64,000 nucleotides of DNA from Cyclaneusma minus (taxonomy: Eukaryota; Ascomycota; Leotiomycetes; Marthamycetales; Marthamycetaceae): NCBI GenBank assembly GCA_037179335.1, contig JAKZHN010000001.1:1860001-1924000 (forward strand). Direction: 5' to 3'. How positions within the stretch are numbered: the stretch's first letter is position 1; each line of letters begins with the position of its first letter. Positions 1 to 10,330 of this stretch are shown one piece after another. The notes under the pieces were generated by a model that was not told the DNA's origin, made no database searches, and saw only the letters and a program-made list of their open reading frames with translations. A program made the translations under genes and the position numbers.

Positions 1-384
1 TCTCCCACCACCCCATGCCGGCCCATACCAACTTGCTGCTGCTCAAGCTGTCGTTTGTTTTGACCAGTGCAATGTGCAGCCCCTGCAGCGGAGACAGCTG
101 TTGCTGATTGACCACCCTCGACCCGAAGAGACATCGGCAGAAGAAGCAGGCCAGGCGACTCCAACACTCGCGCTCGTGTGATCAGAGGAGCTGACTCCGC
201 TAACCGTCGACTGACCAACCCTTATCGCTGCCCTCCATTGACTTTCACCGTTGTCTCAACTTCACCAATCCTCCTTATATCCCCACGGCAAAGCGCTATT
301 TATCTGTTGGCTGCCGCTGCCCGACTTCTCCCCAAACATCAACACCCAAGCGAGACTGAGCCGGACTCGGCCGGACTATTCAAG

Positions 385-3113
385 ATGGGCAACAACTCTA
401 CGAAGCCGGAAAGGGGGGGTTCTGGCCCAACCTCTCCTATGTATCCGGAGGGCGCGCGTGGACATCGACACAACCACGGAGAACCGTCGGACAGAAACCC
501 GGGCCAGGTGTACTCGTCCAGATCGGGGCGGGGTGCTAGTCGACACGACCTGTCCTTCCTGGGGATTGGTAGCTCGAGTGCCACCGCAGATGAATTAGGG
601 CCGAGGAGAGAAACCAAAGCGGAACGTGAGGCTAGGAAGTTGGAGAAAGAAAGGATTGCTAGGGAGAAGGAGAGGGAGAGGAGTATGAGGGAAGAACATG
701 TTGACGGAGGCTATTTGGTTACACAGGGCGTTTATACCGGTACTGAAGACTTCAACAAGGCGATTGTGCGGCAACTGATGGTATGGGCCCGTTGACATCG
801 CTGCTGTATGGGAACTAATGATGGCAGATTGAGCGACGGTTGGCACCGTTCTGGCGTGGCCTCGACGATCACAAAGATACTTGGACCGAAGCCCAACTCA
901 TAGCTGCTGCAAGAGGGCTCCCTATTCCAGCCCCTGACGCAATACCACCAGACGAGATTCCCCATCACAATGCCGCGAATCCTGGATCTTCGAACCTGCA
1001 GAATCTGACCGTTCCCATCACATCTCGATCACAATCAAATGCCTCTGATGCCTCCTCCCACCTCTCACCCTCACATCCGGCTTTCTCTCTCCCTTCTCCT
1101 GCATCATCTGCAAATCCGCCCACTTCCTCTTCCCCTTTCAGGCCACGCTCGAAAACCTTGGCATCTCTCTCTTCTTCCCGAAATCAAACATCGAGTGACA
1201 TGGTGCCTCGAGAGATACAACTCCCTGTTGATCCCTATATCAACGGCCAGCGTATAGAAGTATACCTATACAAAGAAGCTCCGGAGTGCATTATTTGTAT
1301 GCTCTCCTATCCACCATATCTTAACCGTACCCGATGCTGCGACCAACCTATATGCTCCGAATGTTTTGTGCAAATCAAGCGACCCGATCCTCATCCTCCT
1401 GAACATCACGATGACCCTTCCAATCCTACCCCAGCCGACCAAGACGAGGATGCCGAGATGCTAGTTTCCGAACCCTCTCAATGTCCTTACTGTCAGCTTT
1501 CTGAATTCGGAGTGACTTATGAACCTCCACCTTTCAGGAGAGGCTTGGCATACGCGAATGGAGGCAATGGACCAGCTAGCCCGTCATCTGCTATGTCCTC
1601 GTCTTCTTCCGTCAACTCCACCACGAACCCCAGCATCTTGCCTAACGGCAGCAGACGCAGGGCAATATCATTGGCTGCAAATGATAGTAGTGTCATAACC
1701 ACTGATCGCATCAGACCCGACTGGGCTACGAAACTTGCAAATGCCAGGAACCACGCAGCGAGGAGATCTGCTGCCGCTACTGCTTTGCACACTGCGGCGT
1801 ACTTGATGGGAAATGGGAATGAGTTAGGCAGGAGTTTCGGGTTTGGAGGTCGAAGTAGATTTGGTCGGAACCGAAGAGACAGCCCAGATAGTGCTTCTGG
1901 TCCCGGCTCCAATGAAAGAGCAAGTGGATCTCCCTCACAGCAGGAATCTAGTTCTGGGCACGCACGAGTTGCATCAGGTGGTTCTTCTTCCCACAGAAGA
2001 AGAAGCCGCATGGATGATCTGGAAGACATGATGATGGCCGAAGCAATTCGACTGAGTCTTGTAGCCGAAGAGGAGCGCAAACGAAAAGAAGAAAAGGAGA
2101 ACAAGAAGCTGGAAAAGAAGAAGGAGAAAGAAGCAAAGAAGGCCGAGAAAGCTGCCAAGAAAAATCCATACGGCCAAAGTAGCTCAGCCGGTGCAAGCAG
2201 TCTGAGTCTCCATCTACCAGTAATTGGTCGGAGGAGAGGTAACAGCGGGAGCAGTCTCCTGCAAGGACCCCACGCGCCAGATGGTGCGGATATTGGCAAA
2301 GGCAAGAGTGTCGACCGCGGCCTCAGCGTCGCCACCTCCAGCGCCATGGCCATCGGGCCTGGTAGCAGCAGCCGCAATGCACCCAGCAGTAGTTCAAGCC
2401 CCGCTGCTCTCTCCCAGCCCATGTCCGCGCATTCACCGACAACAGCAACAGCACCCGAGAAACCATCTCACCTCCGCCAGATGTCCAACGCCTCTTCCCC
2501 CGCCTCGTCATTCATGGAACCCCACAACCCGCGTGCCGACTCCTCGTCCTCCCTCGATTCGCCCGATGCCTCTCGTATGAACCTGGCTGCTGACAACAGC
2601 AGCGGCCAGGGCGGAACCCCCGACCAGGATAACGACGGATCCAGCCCTACCGAAAGCATGTTCAACTTCCGCAGCCTCGCAGCCATGATCGGTAGTGAAG
2701 AAGGAGCAAGCGACGAGAAAGAAGACGCACAGCGCCATATCGAATACATGCAAGACCGCGAACCTCTTCTCTCTCACTCCCAATCTGATCTTGGAGAATC
2801 CAGCCACCATAATGCAAAATATGAACAGGGTGGAAATGGAACGACGAAGTCTCCAGAAATGGAAACACCAAGGTTGACGGGCAATGACGAGTTGCAGGAG
2901 AGTGTGGCGACGCTGAGGGTTGATGGGCACAAGGGGCTGAGTCCGAGTCCGAAGGAAGAGGATGAGTTGAAGCTGGAGAGGGAGCAGGACATGGGTCCGG
3001 AGGTGATGGTTACGCCGGTTACGCCGGTGAGTCCGGCGAGGGATGCGAAGGGGGTAGAGGGGACGATGGAGACAGAGGTTTTGCATCGTGAGAGGGGTGA
3101 GGTTACGCAGTGA
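385..3113 (+). CDS. SIP5: SIP5-like RING-type protein, 893 aa, two exons
   Basis: Exons are 385..780 and 828..3113. The 47-nt intron (GTATGG...GGCAG) restores the reading MIERRLAPFWRG across the junction. The start is the ATG in CAAGATGGGC. The N-terminus reads MGNNSTK, which fits the N-myristoylation pattern MGxxxS/T, followed by a basic, coiled-coil-prone stretch. A RING-like zinc module lies at about residues 286-354 (PECIICML, CCDQPICSECF, CPYCQ), with a poorly conserved insert between the two halves. The rest is Ser-rich with a Lys/Glu-rich helix near residues 400-450. Yeast SIP5 was found as a Snf1-interacting protein linked to glucose signalling; that role is family knowledge, not visible here. 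Bases 1-384 look like its 5' leader or promoter, and I see no other gene there. Confidence 0.85.
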
Positions 3114-3689
3114 AGCATCATGTCTCCGGGGCAATTACCAGGGAGTGAGCGAGCCACCTGACAAAGAAGAAAAGCCTGATTCTTTTGGCGAGCGAGCGAT
3201 TTGTTTGGATTATTAGCAGGCATCATCAGTGCGGGCGGGCGAGTCTCTCATATTCGTATCAGCACCTCCTTCAGCACAACATCATTTTCTTCGTCTCTCG
3301 TTATATACACCTTCCTCGACTCGACTTTTTTGGATCCATTTCTTTCGGCGTTCGGAAACAGCGAACGGGTGGAGGGAAGGAAGGGAACTCGTCCGGCGCA
3401 CTCCACCTTTCACCATCACACTGGTTTCCACCCTGTTTCTCCGCTCTCAGTCTTTCGTTTCATCTTTGAGGACTTCAAAGATTGGCAGAGGAAGAAGATA
3501 TGTTTACGGGGGCCTGGGTATAGCGGCGTTTTTGACACCAACCTCTCTTTTGTCTCCTTTCTCTAGGATGGGGGCTGGACTGCGGGTTGGCCCGGGGAAT
3601 TAAAGGCATGGCGCTGAATGAAAGAAATTATCTTCTTTATGAGTTTATCGTGCGTGTATGCATAGGAGTAGCGTAGGTAGAATCACATT

Positions 3690-4585
3690 CATCCACCTCC
3701 AACTTCACTCAGTACAACAACTCTAGTCAGGAAATAACGCACCCGTACTTCAACCGAGCTTGTTAAGCGACTACTAGCAACTAGTAAGCAGCCAGAATAC
3801 CATAGAAGCAAGCTCATGCAAGATCTAGACTTGTTCTCGTCGAACCAACGCTCCGGTTGCTCCCGCGGACTGTCTCGGCAGCCTTGCTTTCGTGGATTGG
3901 CGGTCGAAGGCCAATTTTGGGCAAAGAATTCTAGAGTCCTAAGTATTTAAGGTGCGGAAATATCAAAGGTGAGCGAAGGGTTTCTGTGAGTTCGGTGACT
4001 TCTCTGTCTGGTCGAAGAGAGATAGTTTACAGCCCTGAATTAGCTTTTTGCTACCTCGTTATGGAAACCCCCAATCCAGCTTCACCAAGTACAACAAATC
4101 TGGCAGCAAAACATCTACCCGAGCTTGCTAAGGGACTAGCGACTAGCGAGCAATCACAAAATAAACTAAACCATAAAAGCAATGCCAAATCCAACCTCGA
4201 CTTCTTCTCTCCAAAACAATGTTCCAGCTGCTCCGGTTCACTGTCGCGGCCGCGCTGCTTTCGTGGACTGCTGGCCAAAAGCCAATAGTAATCTTGAGCA
4301 GAGAAACTTACGCGCTTCCACCCAGGCAGGCCAGCTTCACCCAGTACGAGAGAATTCGGCAGTAACCAATTCGTGCACGCACTCCTAAATGAGTTTGTTA
4401 AGCGAGTAGCGACTACTAGTGTCTGCCGAGCAGTCAGAAAATAAAGTGTAAAAGAACCGGCAGATCAGATTCTTGACCTTTTTAGTTTCTCACCAAGCTG
4501 ACACGCTAGGCGCTCCCACCGGTGGCTGTCTCGGCCGCTCTGCTTTTGTGGACTGACGGCCGAAGGGCAATGGTTATGGTAGGTA
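3690..4585. repeat. Three degenerate tandem copies of a ~250-bp repeat
   Basis: Copy 1 is about 3696-3936, copy 2 about 4067-4311, copy 3 about 4321-4580. Each holds the same ordered landmarks: CTTCAC(C/T)(C/A)AGTAC, then GAG(C/T)TTG(T/C)TAAG followed by CTAGC-rich sequence, then a GCTCC(G/C)GTT-like block, then CTGTC(T/G)CGGC, then GCTTT(C/T)GTGGA(T/C)TG and GGCC(G/A)AA. There is no convincing coding frame. It is probably an old decayed repeat or transposon relic. The preceding stretch 3114-3690 shows only the 3' region of the RING gene and CT-rich sequence. Confidence 0.6.
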
Positions 4586-4659
4586 TGTAAAGGAATATTC
4601 ATTCGCAGGCTTATAGCGAGCGGCACTTCAGCGAAGTAGCCAAAGCTTGGTTGCGGGAA

Positions 4660-5035
4660 GGAAGAAAAGAGGAGGCGAACTTGAGCTTGTTGAGATACTA
4701 TAAGGACTAGCGAATTAAGACTGCTTATGGGGAGGAGAAGGTAAACTTGTCGACGTGCTATAATATAAACCAGCAAGCCTAGCAGGAAAAGAGGTTGAAG
4801 GTGAAGATGTCGACGTACTATTGAAGCAGACTAGCGAGTCACAGGTGCTTATAAAGAGGAAGTGAACTTGTCGACGTGCTATAAAAAGGAGACTAGCTAT
4901 GGGTGCCAGCCTCGCGAAAAGGAAATAAATAGGAAATGGACTTGTCGATATGCTATAAAAGAACTATCGAGCCCCAGCTAGTCGAGGGCCAAGAGGAATG
5001 TGAAGTTGTCGATGTGCAATAAAGCATGAGCAAGA
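4660..5035 (+). repeat. Six-unit ~60-bp tandem repeat built on GTCGACGTGCTATAA
   Basis: The core CTTGTCGACGTGCTATAAAA and its variants start at 4749, 4809, 4870, 4944 and 5008, with a more decayed unit near 4689. Spacing is 60-74 bp. Flanks share purine-rich GGAGGAGAA and GACTAGCGAG segments. The core is the same motif that recurs elsewhere in the window. A further inverted copy (GCGCGTCGACAAGTTCAC) lies near 5055. No gene was recognised in 5035-5440. Confidence 0.65.
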
Positions 5036-5439
5036 CTGGAAAGTACCTAGTTGCGCGTCGACAAGTTCACCTCGCTCCATTGGCGCAAACTGCCTGGTCG
5101 GAGTTAGCGCAAAGTCCCCGATGCTCGCTGTTGGCGGTTAGCCGTCAAGGGAGCCCCCGGGAGGGCGGATTCTTGTCGTTGATTTCTAATGGGACTTCGT
5201 TGGACGTTGTCCTATATGATACTGACTATAAACGGTCCATACTTAGGCTTAGAGGCAGACTTCAGGGGTAGATGCACATTGAAGATATTAACCGCTAGCC
5301 ATTGACATATGGCCCATCCTCTAGACCTAGGTTGAGTGTCGTTGCGCATCGTTTGATGTGATGTTGACCGGTGGCCATTTACATCGATATCTACGGTACA
5401 AACACTTCCCCTATTAATTAGACCATTTCTGCGCATTAC

Positions 5440-6120
5440 TAGCCCCGTACATCCTTAGGCACCCAGTTTCGACAGATTTCGAACCCATAAATGGCTATAT
5501 GTTTTTCAAGGAAACCCTGCTATTTATAAAACCTATATATTCGGGATCCTAAACCAATTTCGCAAATTCTAATATATAACGCGCTTTTCCCGTCGACGTG
5601 CAATAAAATTCCTAAGTTTATATAAGCGAGCTTATAGGAAGGCGCTAGCTTATAAGGTCAAGCCCTCCGATTAGAGAAATAAAGTATTATTGCAAAAAGA
5701 CAAAAGTGTCCGGAATTAACAAACCAATTTGGTACCGATAAATTAAAATTGCACGTGGAGAAATCCTGCTTATAACGGAGAATTTTGCCTCGGTGGCGGG
5801 TTTAGCGAGGGTTTTGCCTTTTCTGGATACTATATATGTGATTTTTTCAAAAAGTCAATTTTATTGCATATCGACGCTAAAAATGCGAAAATATAATATG
5901 TATACCAATCGATGCTAAATTTTGCGTAAATTATAATAGTATTGGTAATATATTTATAGCTATTTTATTGAAAATTAAAATAGCGTTTTTGAGTTTGGGC
6001 CGTATAAAACAATTATTGTGTTTGCGAGCCCGTTATTAAATTAAAAAGGGTCAATTAACCATTATTTAGCCGTCACTCAACCAAACCAAGGTCCGGTAAT
6101 AACGTTTAGTATTTGTGGAC
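5440..6120. other. AT-rich island
   Basis: This stretch is much richer in A+T and TpA steps than its surroundings, has no sustained coding frame, and carries two near-perfect copies of the dispersed GTCGAYRTGCNAYAAAA motif (5592-5608 on +, 5859-5875 on -). It resembles sequence degraded by repeat-induced point mutation, but that is an inference from composition by eye. Confidence 0.5.
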
Positions 6121-6255
6121 GTGCTGTCGTTTCCTTATGCCTGCCCATTTCCACCGGCGCTTTGTGGCTTACACTATTGCTGTTTGCCCAAGTGGGAAGG
6201 ACCAGCGGCCTGCCGTTTGATACGCATAATTAGCCGCTGTTAATAATCGTAAATG

Positions 6256-6400
6256 CCAGGCATGTGAATACCAGGCACGTGGATACCAGGCACGTGAATA
6301 CTATAAATACCAAGCACGTGAATGCCAAGCATGTGAATGCCAAAGCATTTGAATCCCAGGCACGTGAATTTTAGGCACGTGAATGCTAAGCACGTGAATG
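6256..6400. repeat. 15-bp minisatellite, nine units, centred on CACGTG
   Basis: The unit is CCAGGCACGTGAATA. Units start at 6256, 6271, 6286, 6310, 6325, 6340, 6356, 6371 and 6386, with a 9-bp partial unit (CTATAAATA) after the third and a truncated tenth unit at 6401. Six of the nine carry the palindrome CACGTG; two carry CATGTG and one CATTTG. CACGTG is the core bound by bHLH factors of the Pho4/Cbf1 type, so binding is possible but unproven. Confidence 0.85.
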
Positions 6401-6604
6401 TCAAGGCATTCCAGGCCAATTATATAGCCTTTATTAAGCCAGTCATATGTGCCAATACTTTCAATCGTTCTATAAAAAAACCATTAATCTTTTCTTTTAA
6501 CAAACCAGAATTGAGAACTGTTTGGGGTGTTTTGTACTGCTGCGAAGGATGTTCGTGGAAAGCCCGAGCTTCGCAATCTGCTTAGCTGCTGTAGGTCACT
6601 AACT

Positions 6605-7026
6605 TGCTGAGTCCTGACTACCTTGCCTTAAGAAGTATATTTCCACGCTCTGCAAAAAAACAGACAGCTCCATAGCATGCCGGCTTCGGGAACTGGCCTG
6701 CCGCTCAAAGGAGGCTGAGCTGGACTGCAAATGGATTGCGGATAGGGCGGTTGGGCCGGATGGGATGGGAGTACATGTCGTCGCAAAGCCGGACTTCACT
6801 GCCATGAGTCCCTTGCGCTTTGTGCCATGGCGTGAGCTGACAACATGAACCTGACATCGATTGGATGATGGTTGCTCACGCGGCGGAGACAACTTCATAT
6901 GTGTTGGCCTTGTCGCTCCGAGTGACGCGCTTCTCCGCATTTCCAAGGATCGACAGCACGGATGGTGGGGGCAGCTTGCGGGGAATGTGGGGTTGAAGCT
7001 TGATATTACGGAGAACAAAGAATAAT
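6605..7026 (+). pseudogene. Possible 3' remnant of an unrecognised gene
   Basis: Two stretches read like real protein. About 6605-6840 gives LSPDYLALRSIF ... RLRELACRSKEAELDCKW ... GMGVHVVAKPDFTAM. About 6870-7026 gives NFICVGLVAPSDALLRI ... HGWWGQLAGNVGLKLDITE and ends at TAA. They are in different frames, and a junction GTGAGC...GGAG near 6830-6890 could join them, but the acceptor is poor. The 5' side runs into the AT-rich and minisatellite block, so an intact gene is unlikely. No family was recognised. An alternative is chance open frames. Confidence 0.3.
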
Positions 7027-7467
7027 CATCTGACGGATCTAGAGCTCGAGGTTTGTAAGTCCAGTGCCACTAATGAGAAGGATGCACAGAGGTAGCACCA
7101 GGCGGATTTCAAAGACACGAACTCCAGACCGGTTGCATAACATGCACTTTGCCACCAGGGTCCTGCGGGGATCAGCACATATATTGTAGCACCGGCCAAT
7201 CAACTTGCTCTGCTTTTCAACCCGCAACCTTCAATCCGTGCCTGCCCCGCTTGCCACGCCTTCCCCCAAAGCCTCGCTGTGCCGGTTCCTCTCCCCCGTA
7301 CATAAGAGCTGACTGCTGTGTCAAACTCTCCGAGTTTTCGTAGCTTGGATCTTTTATCACGCCATCCCTTTGCTTCGAGTGTGTCTATAGAAATAACACA
7401 TCGGCACCTTCACTCAATTCTATCATCTCGAATCCCCCTCGATACAACAACTTGACAATCATTCAAG

Positions 7468-9053
7468 ATGGTTGCTGACGAGAAGCCTGCGAGTACCTTC
7501 AAGTACTCGGAGAAGCCCGTCTACACTACTAGCAATGGCTGTCCTGTCGAGAACCCCGAGGCCTACCAGCGAATCGGCGGAAATGGCCCTCTGCTGCTCC
7601 AGGACTTCCACATGATCGATTTGCTTGCTCACTTCGACCGTGAGCGTATCCCCGAGCGAGTCGTCCACGCCAAAGGTGCTGGTGCGTATGGAGAGTTCGA
7701 AGTCACACATGACATCTCCGACATTGTAAGTAGGACTTGATACCCCTGATCTGCCGCACTGACTAACAATTGCTACTATAGACCAGCATTGATATGCTCA
7801 GCCAGGTCGGCAAGAAGACAAACTGTGTTGCCAGATTCTCCACCGTCGGCGGCGAGAAGGGTTCCGCAGACTCTGCCCGCGACCCAAGAGGTTTCTCCAT
7901 CAAGTTCTACACCGAGGAGGGTAACTGGGACTGGGTCTACAACAACACACCTGTCTTCTTCCTCCGCGACCCCACCAAATTCCCTCTATTCATCCACACC
8001 CAGAAGCGCAACCCCCAAACCAACCTGAAAGACGCCACCATGTTCTGGGACTATCTCTCCACACACCAAGAATCCGTGCACCAAGTCATGCACCTCTTCT
8101 CCGACCGCGGCACCCCCTACTCCTACCGCCACATGAACGGCTACTCCGGCCACACCCACAAATGGACCAAGCGCGACGGCACCTTCAACTACGTCCAAGT
8201 GCACCTCAAGACCGACCAAGGCAGCAAGACCTTCAACAACGAAGAAGCTGGGAAAATGGCCTCCGAGAACCCCGACTGGCACACCCAAGACCTCTTCGAC
8301 TCTATCGAGAAAGGCGACTATCCCACTTGGTCCGTCTTCGTCCAAGTTCTCTCCCCTGAACAAGCCGAGAAGTTCCGCTGGAATATTTTCGACTTGACCA
8401 AGGTGTGGCCGCAGAAGGAAGTTCCTCTCCGTCCTTTTGGCAAGTTCACGCTGAACAAGAATGTCGAAAACTACTTTGCGGAGATTGAGCAAGTGGCGTT
8501 TTCGCCTTCCCACTTGGTTCCTGGCGTTGAACCTTCTGCGGACCCTGTGCTGCAGTCAAGGTTGTTTTCGTACCCTGACACCCATCGTCATCGCCTTGGG
8601 GTGAATTACCAACAAATCCCCGTCAACGCTCCACTCAGAGCTTTCAACCCCTTCCAGCGCGATGGCGGCATGGCTGTCAATGGCAACTATGGCGCTAACC
8701 CAAACTACCCCTCGTCCTACCGCCACATGACCTACAAGCCTGTCAAACCCACAAACTCACACGAGAAGTGGGCTGGTGCTGCGACCAATGATTTGTTCGA
8801 AGTCACGCCTGAAGACTATGTCCAGGCCAAAGGCTTGTGGGAGGTTTTGGGCAAGACGCCTGGTCAGCAAGACAACTTTGTGGGGAATGTTGCGGGACAT
8901 TTGTGTGCTGCGAAGGAAGATACTAGGAAGAGGACTTATGATATGTTTTACAGGGTGGAACAGACGCTGGGGAAGCGCATTGAAGATGAGACGGAGAAGT
9001 TGGCGCCTGCCCCGAATAGTAAGGCTGACGGTGCTGCGCAGTCGAGATTGTGA
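7468..9053 (+). CDS. CTA1: Small-subunit haem catalase, peroxisomal, 509 aa
   Basis: Exons are 7468..7725 and 7782..9053; the 56-nt intron (GTAAGT...CTATAG) joins DISDI to TSIDML. It decomposes hydrogen peroxide to water and oxygen. The distal haem-pocket His is in RVVHAKGAGAYGEF (His67), the distal Asn in WVYNNTPVFF (Asn140/141), and the proximal haem-ligand Tyr in RLFSYPDTHRHRLG (Tyr350). The length is normal for clade-3 small-subunit catalases, without the C-terminal flavodoxin-like domain of large ones. The chain ends in SRL, a PTS1 peroxisomal import signal, and there is no signal peptide, so it should correspond to yeast CTA1 or Aspergillus catC rather than to a secreted catalase. It converges on RIB7. 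Confidence 0.95.
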
Positions 9054-9409
9054 ATGAGATGAGCTGAGCTGAAAAGTTCTGGCGCGCTAGGAGCGCGCGC
9101 AATGATTATATGAACTTACTCATTGGTGTCTTTCCTTGGAGGATGTCGATATCCATCGATTGGGCTTGGTCTAGGCTAGTCTAGTTTTCAGGGCTTTGAA
9201 TGACACTGAGATGTTAATCAACTTACATGATTGACATACGTTTGCATGCAAATATGTAATGTTTATGGAAGATCGAGACCGGACTACCACTTGCCATCGT
9301 CAAGTGCGTTCCGTGGGCTTTGTCGCCGCAACATCTTCAAGTGAAGCTAAAATTCAAAGCCCAAACTCCTTTCCAAACCCCCTCTAGACATCCTCGGATC
9401 CACCTGACC
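9054..9409. other. Convergent 3' spacer
   Basis: This spacer lies between the catalase and RIB7 stop codons and should hold both 3' UTRs. I see no further gene. Confidence 0.5.
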
Positions 9410-10330
9410 CTACACCCCTCCCACGCCCAACCTCCCCGCCATCACCACATCCTCCCCCAACGGCACCCACCTCACATCCCTCAGCCTCCCCGTCGCCCTA
9501 TCCCTCTCCCCCCTCTCCGGACAAACCCCCACTCCCCCCTTCCCCAAGAAAGTAGGCGCCACCGTAACCACCACACTGCTCACGTACTTTTGATTCCGCT
9601 CTCTCAACAAATCCTCAATAACCTTTGCGCCTCCTTCCACCATCACACTCCTCACGCCATTAACCGCCAAGCTCTCTAGCAGACCTTGCCAATTCACACT
9701 CGGCTCATTCGCCTCGTGACTCCACACATACATCTTACTTCCTCCTGCATCTAGCAACCTTTTGAGTTTTTCTTGCTCTTTTGCTCTGAATGCTTCTTCG
9801 CTCAGGCCTGCAGTTGCGTTCGCTACTTCTCTCGGCGCTGGGCTCAACACTCTCGCATTCGCTGGTGGCAATTGATGGTCTTCGTGCGTTAACCACCACG
9901 GTGCTCTCCCCAGCCCTTTCTCCGCCATCTCAAAAACCTTTTCATCACCGCGGACTTCCCAGGTGCAACGCGGATCTAAAATCAAGGGGATGGGCTGACG
10001 AGAGATACCCACGATGTTGGTGCCGTTCTCGGAGAATCGGCAGTTTAGAGAGGGATTGTCGGCGAGCATGGTGTTGACGCCGATGAGGATGGCGTCGTGG
10101 CGGGAGCGCAGATAGTGGGTCATGGCTTTTGAAGCAGGGCCTGAGAGGAGGGTGCGGGTTCCGGGCGAGAGGGAGATTTGGGAGTCGAGAGAGGTGGCAT
10201 AGGTTAGGGTCAGGTGGGGGAGGGGCGGTGGGGTGACTGAGGCGGGAGAGGATAATGGGGGCAGGTAGGGATCAATGAGGGCTTGGAGGGCGGGATCGAA
10301 GGTGAGTGGTTCGGGGGCTGAGGAATTCAT
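9410..10330 (-). CDS. RIB7: 2,5-diamino-6-ribosylamino-pyrimidinone 5'-phosphate reductase, 306 aa
   Basis: A single-exon gene. RIB7 catalyses the NADPH-dependent reduction of the ribosyl to the ribityl side chain, the second step of fungal riboflavin synthesis. The RibD C-terminal (DHFR-like) fold is visible: PHLTLTYATSLDSQISL near the N-terminus, the SRHDAILIGVNTMLADNPSL block typical of the family, and VNGVRSVMVEGGAKVIEDLL followed by a VVVTVAPTFLGKGG strand near the end. Residues about 135-200 form a family-variable insert. The 306 residues fit the usual size in filamentous fungi. Confidence 0.92.
   Translation of the reverse strand: MNSSAPEPLTFDPALQALIDPYLPPLSSPASVTPPPLPHLTLTYATSLDSQISLSPGTRTLLSGPASKAMTHYLRSRHDAILIGVNTMLADNPSLNCRFSENGTNIVGISRQPIPLILDPRCTWEVRGDEKVFEMAEKGLGRAPWWLTHEDHQLPPANARVLSPAPREVANATAGLSEEAFRAKEQEKLKRLLDAGGSKMYVWSHEANEPSVNWQGLLESLAVNGVRSVMVEGGAKVIEDLLRERNQKYVSSVVVTVAPTFLGKGGVGVCPERGERDRATGRLRDVRWVPLGEDVVMAGRLGVGGV

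Noticed and set aside
1517..2422. 301-codon open frame on the minus strand inside the SIP5-like gene
   Set aside because: It is antisense to a well-supported exon; its Leu/Arg-rich composition mirrors the Ser/Lys/Glu codons on the plus strand.
6337..6585. 82-codon frame over the CACGTG minisatellite
   Set aside because: Its N-terminal half is simply the translated 15-bp repeat (five-residue NxRHV-like periodicity).
3114..7467. Transposon with intact transposase or reverse transcriptase
   Set aside because: No transposase, integrase or reverse-transcriptase motif in any frame; only decayed repeats.
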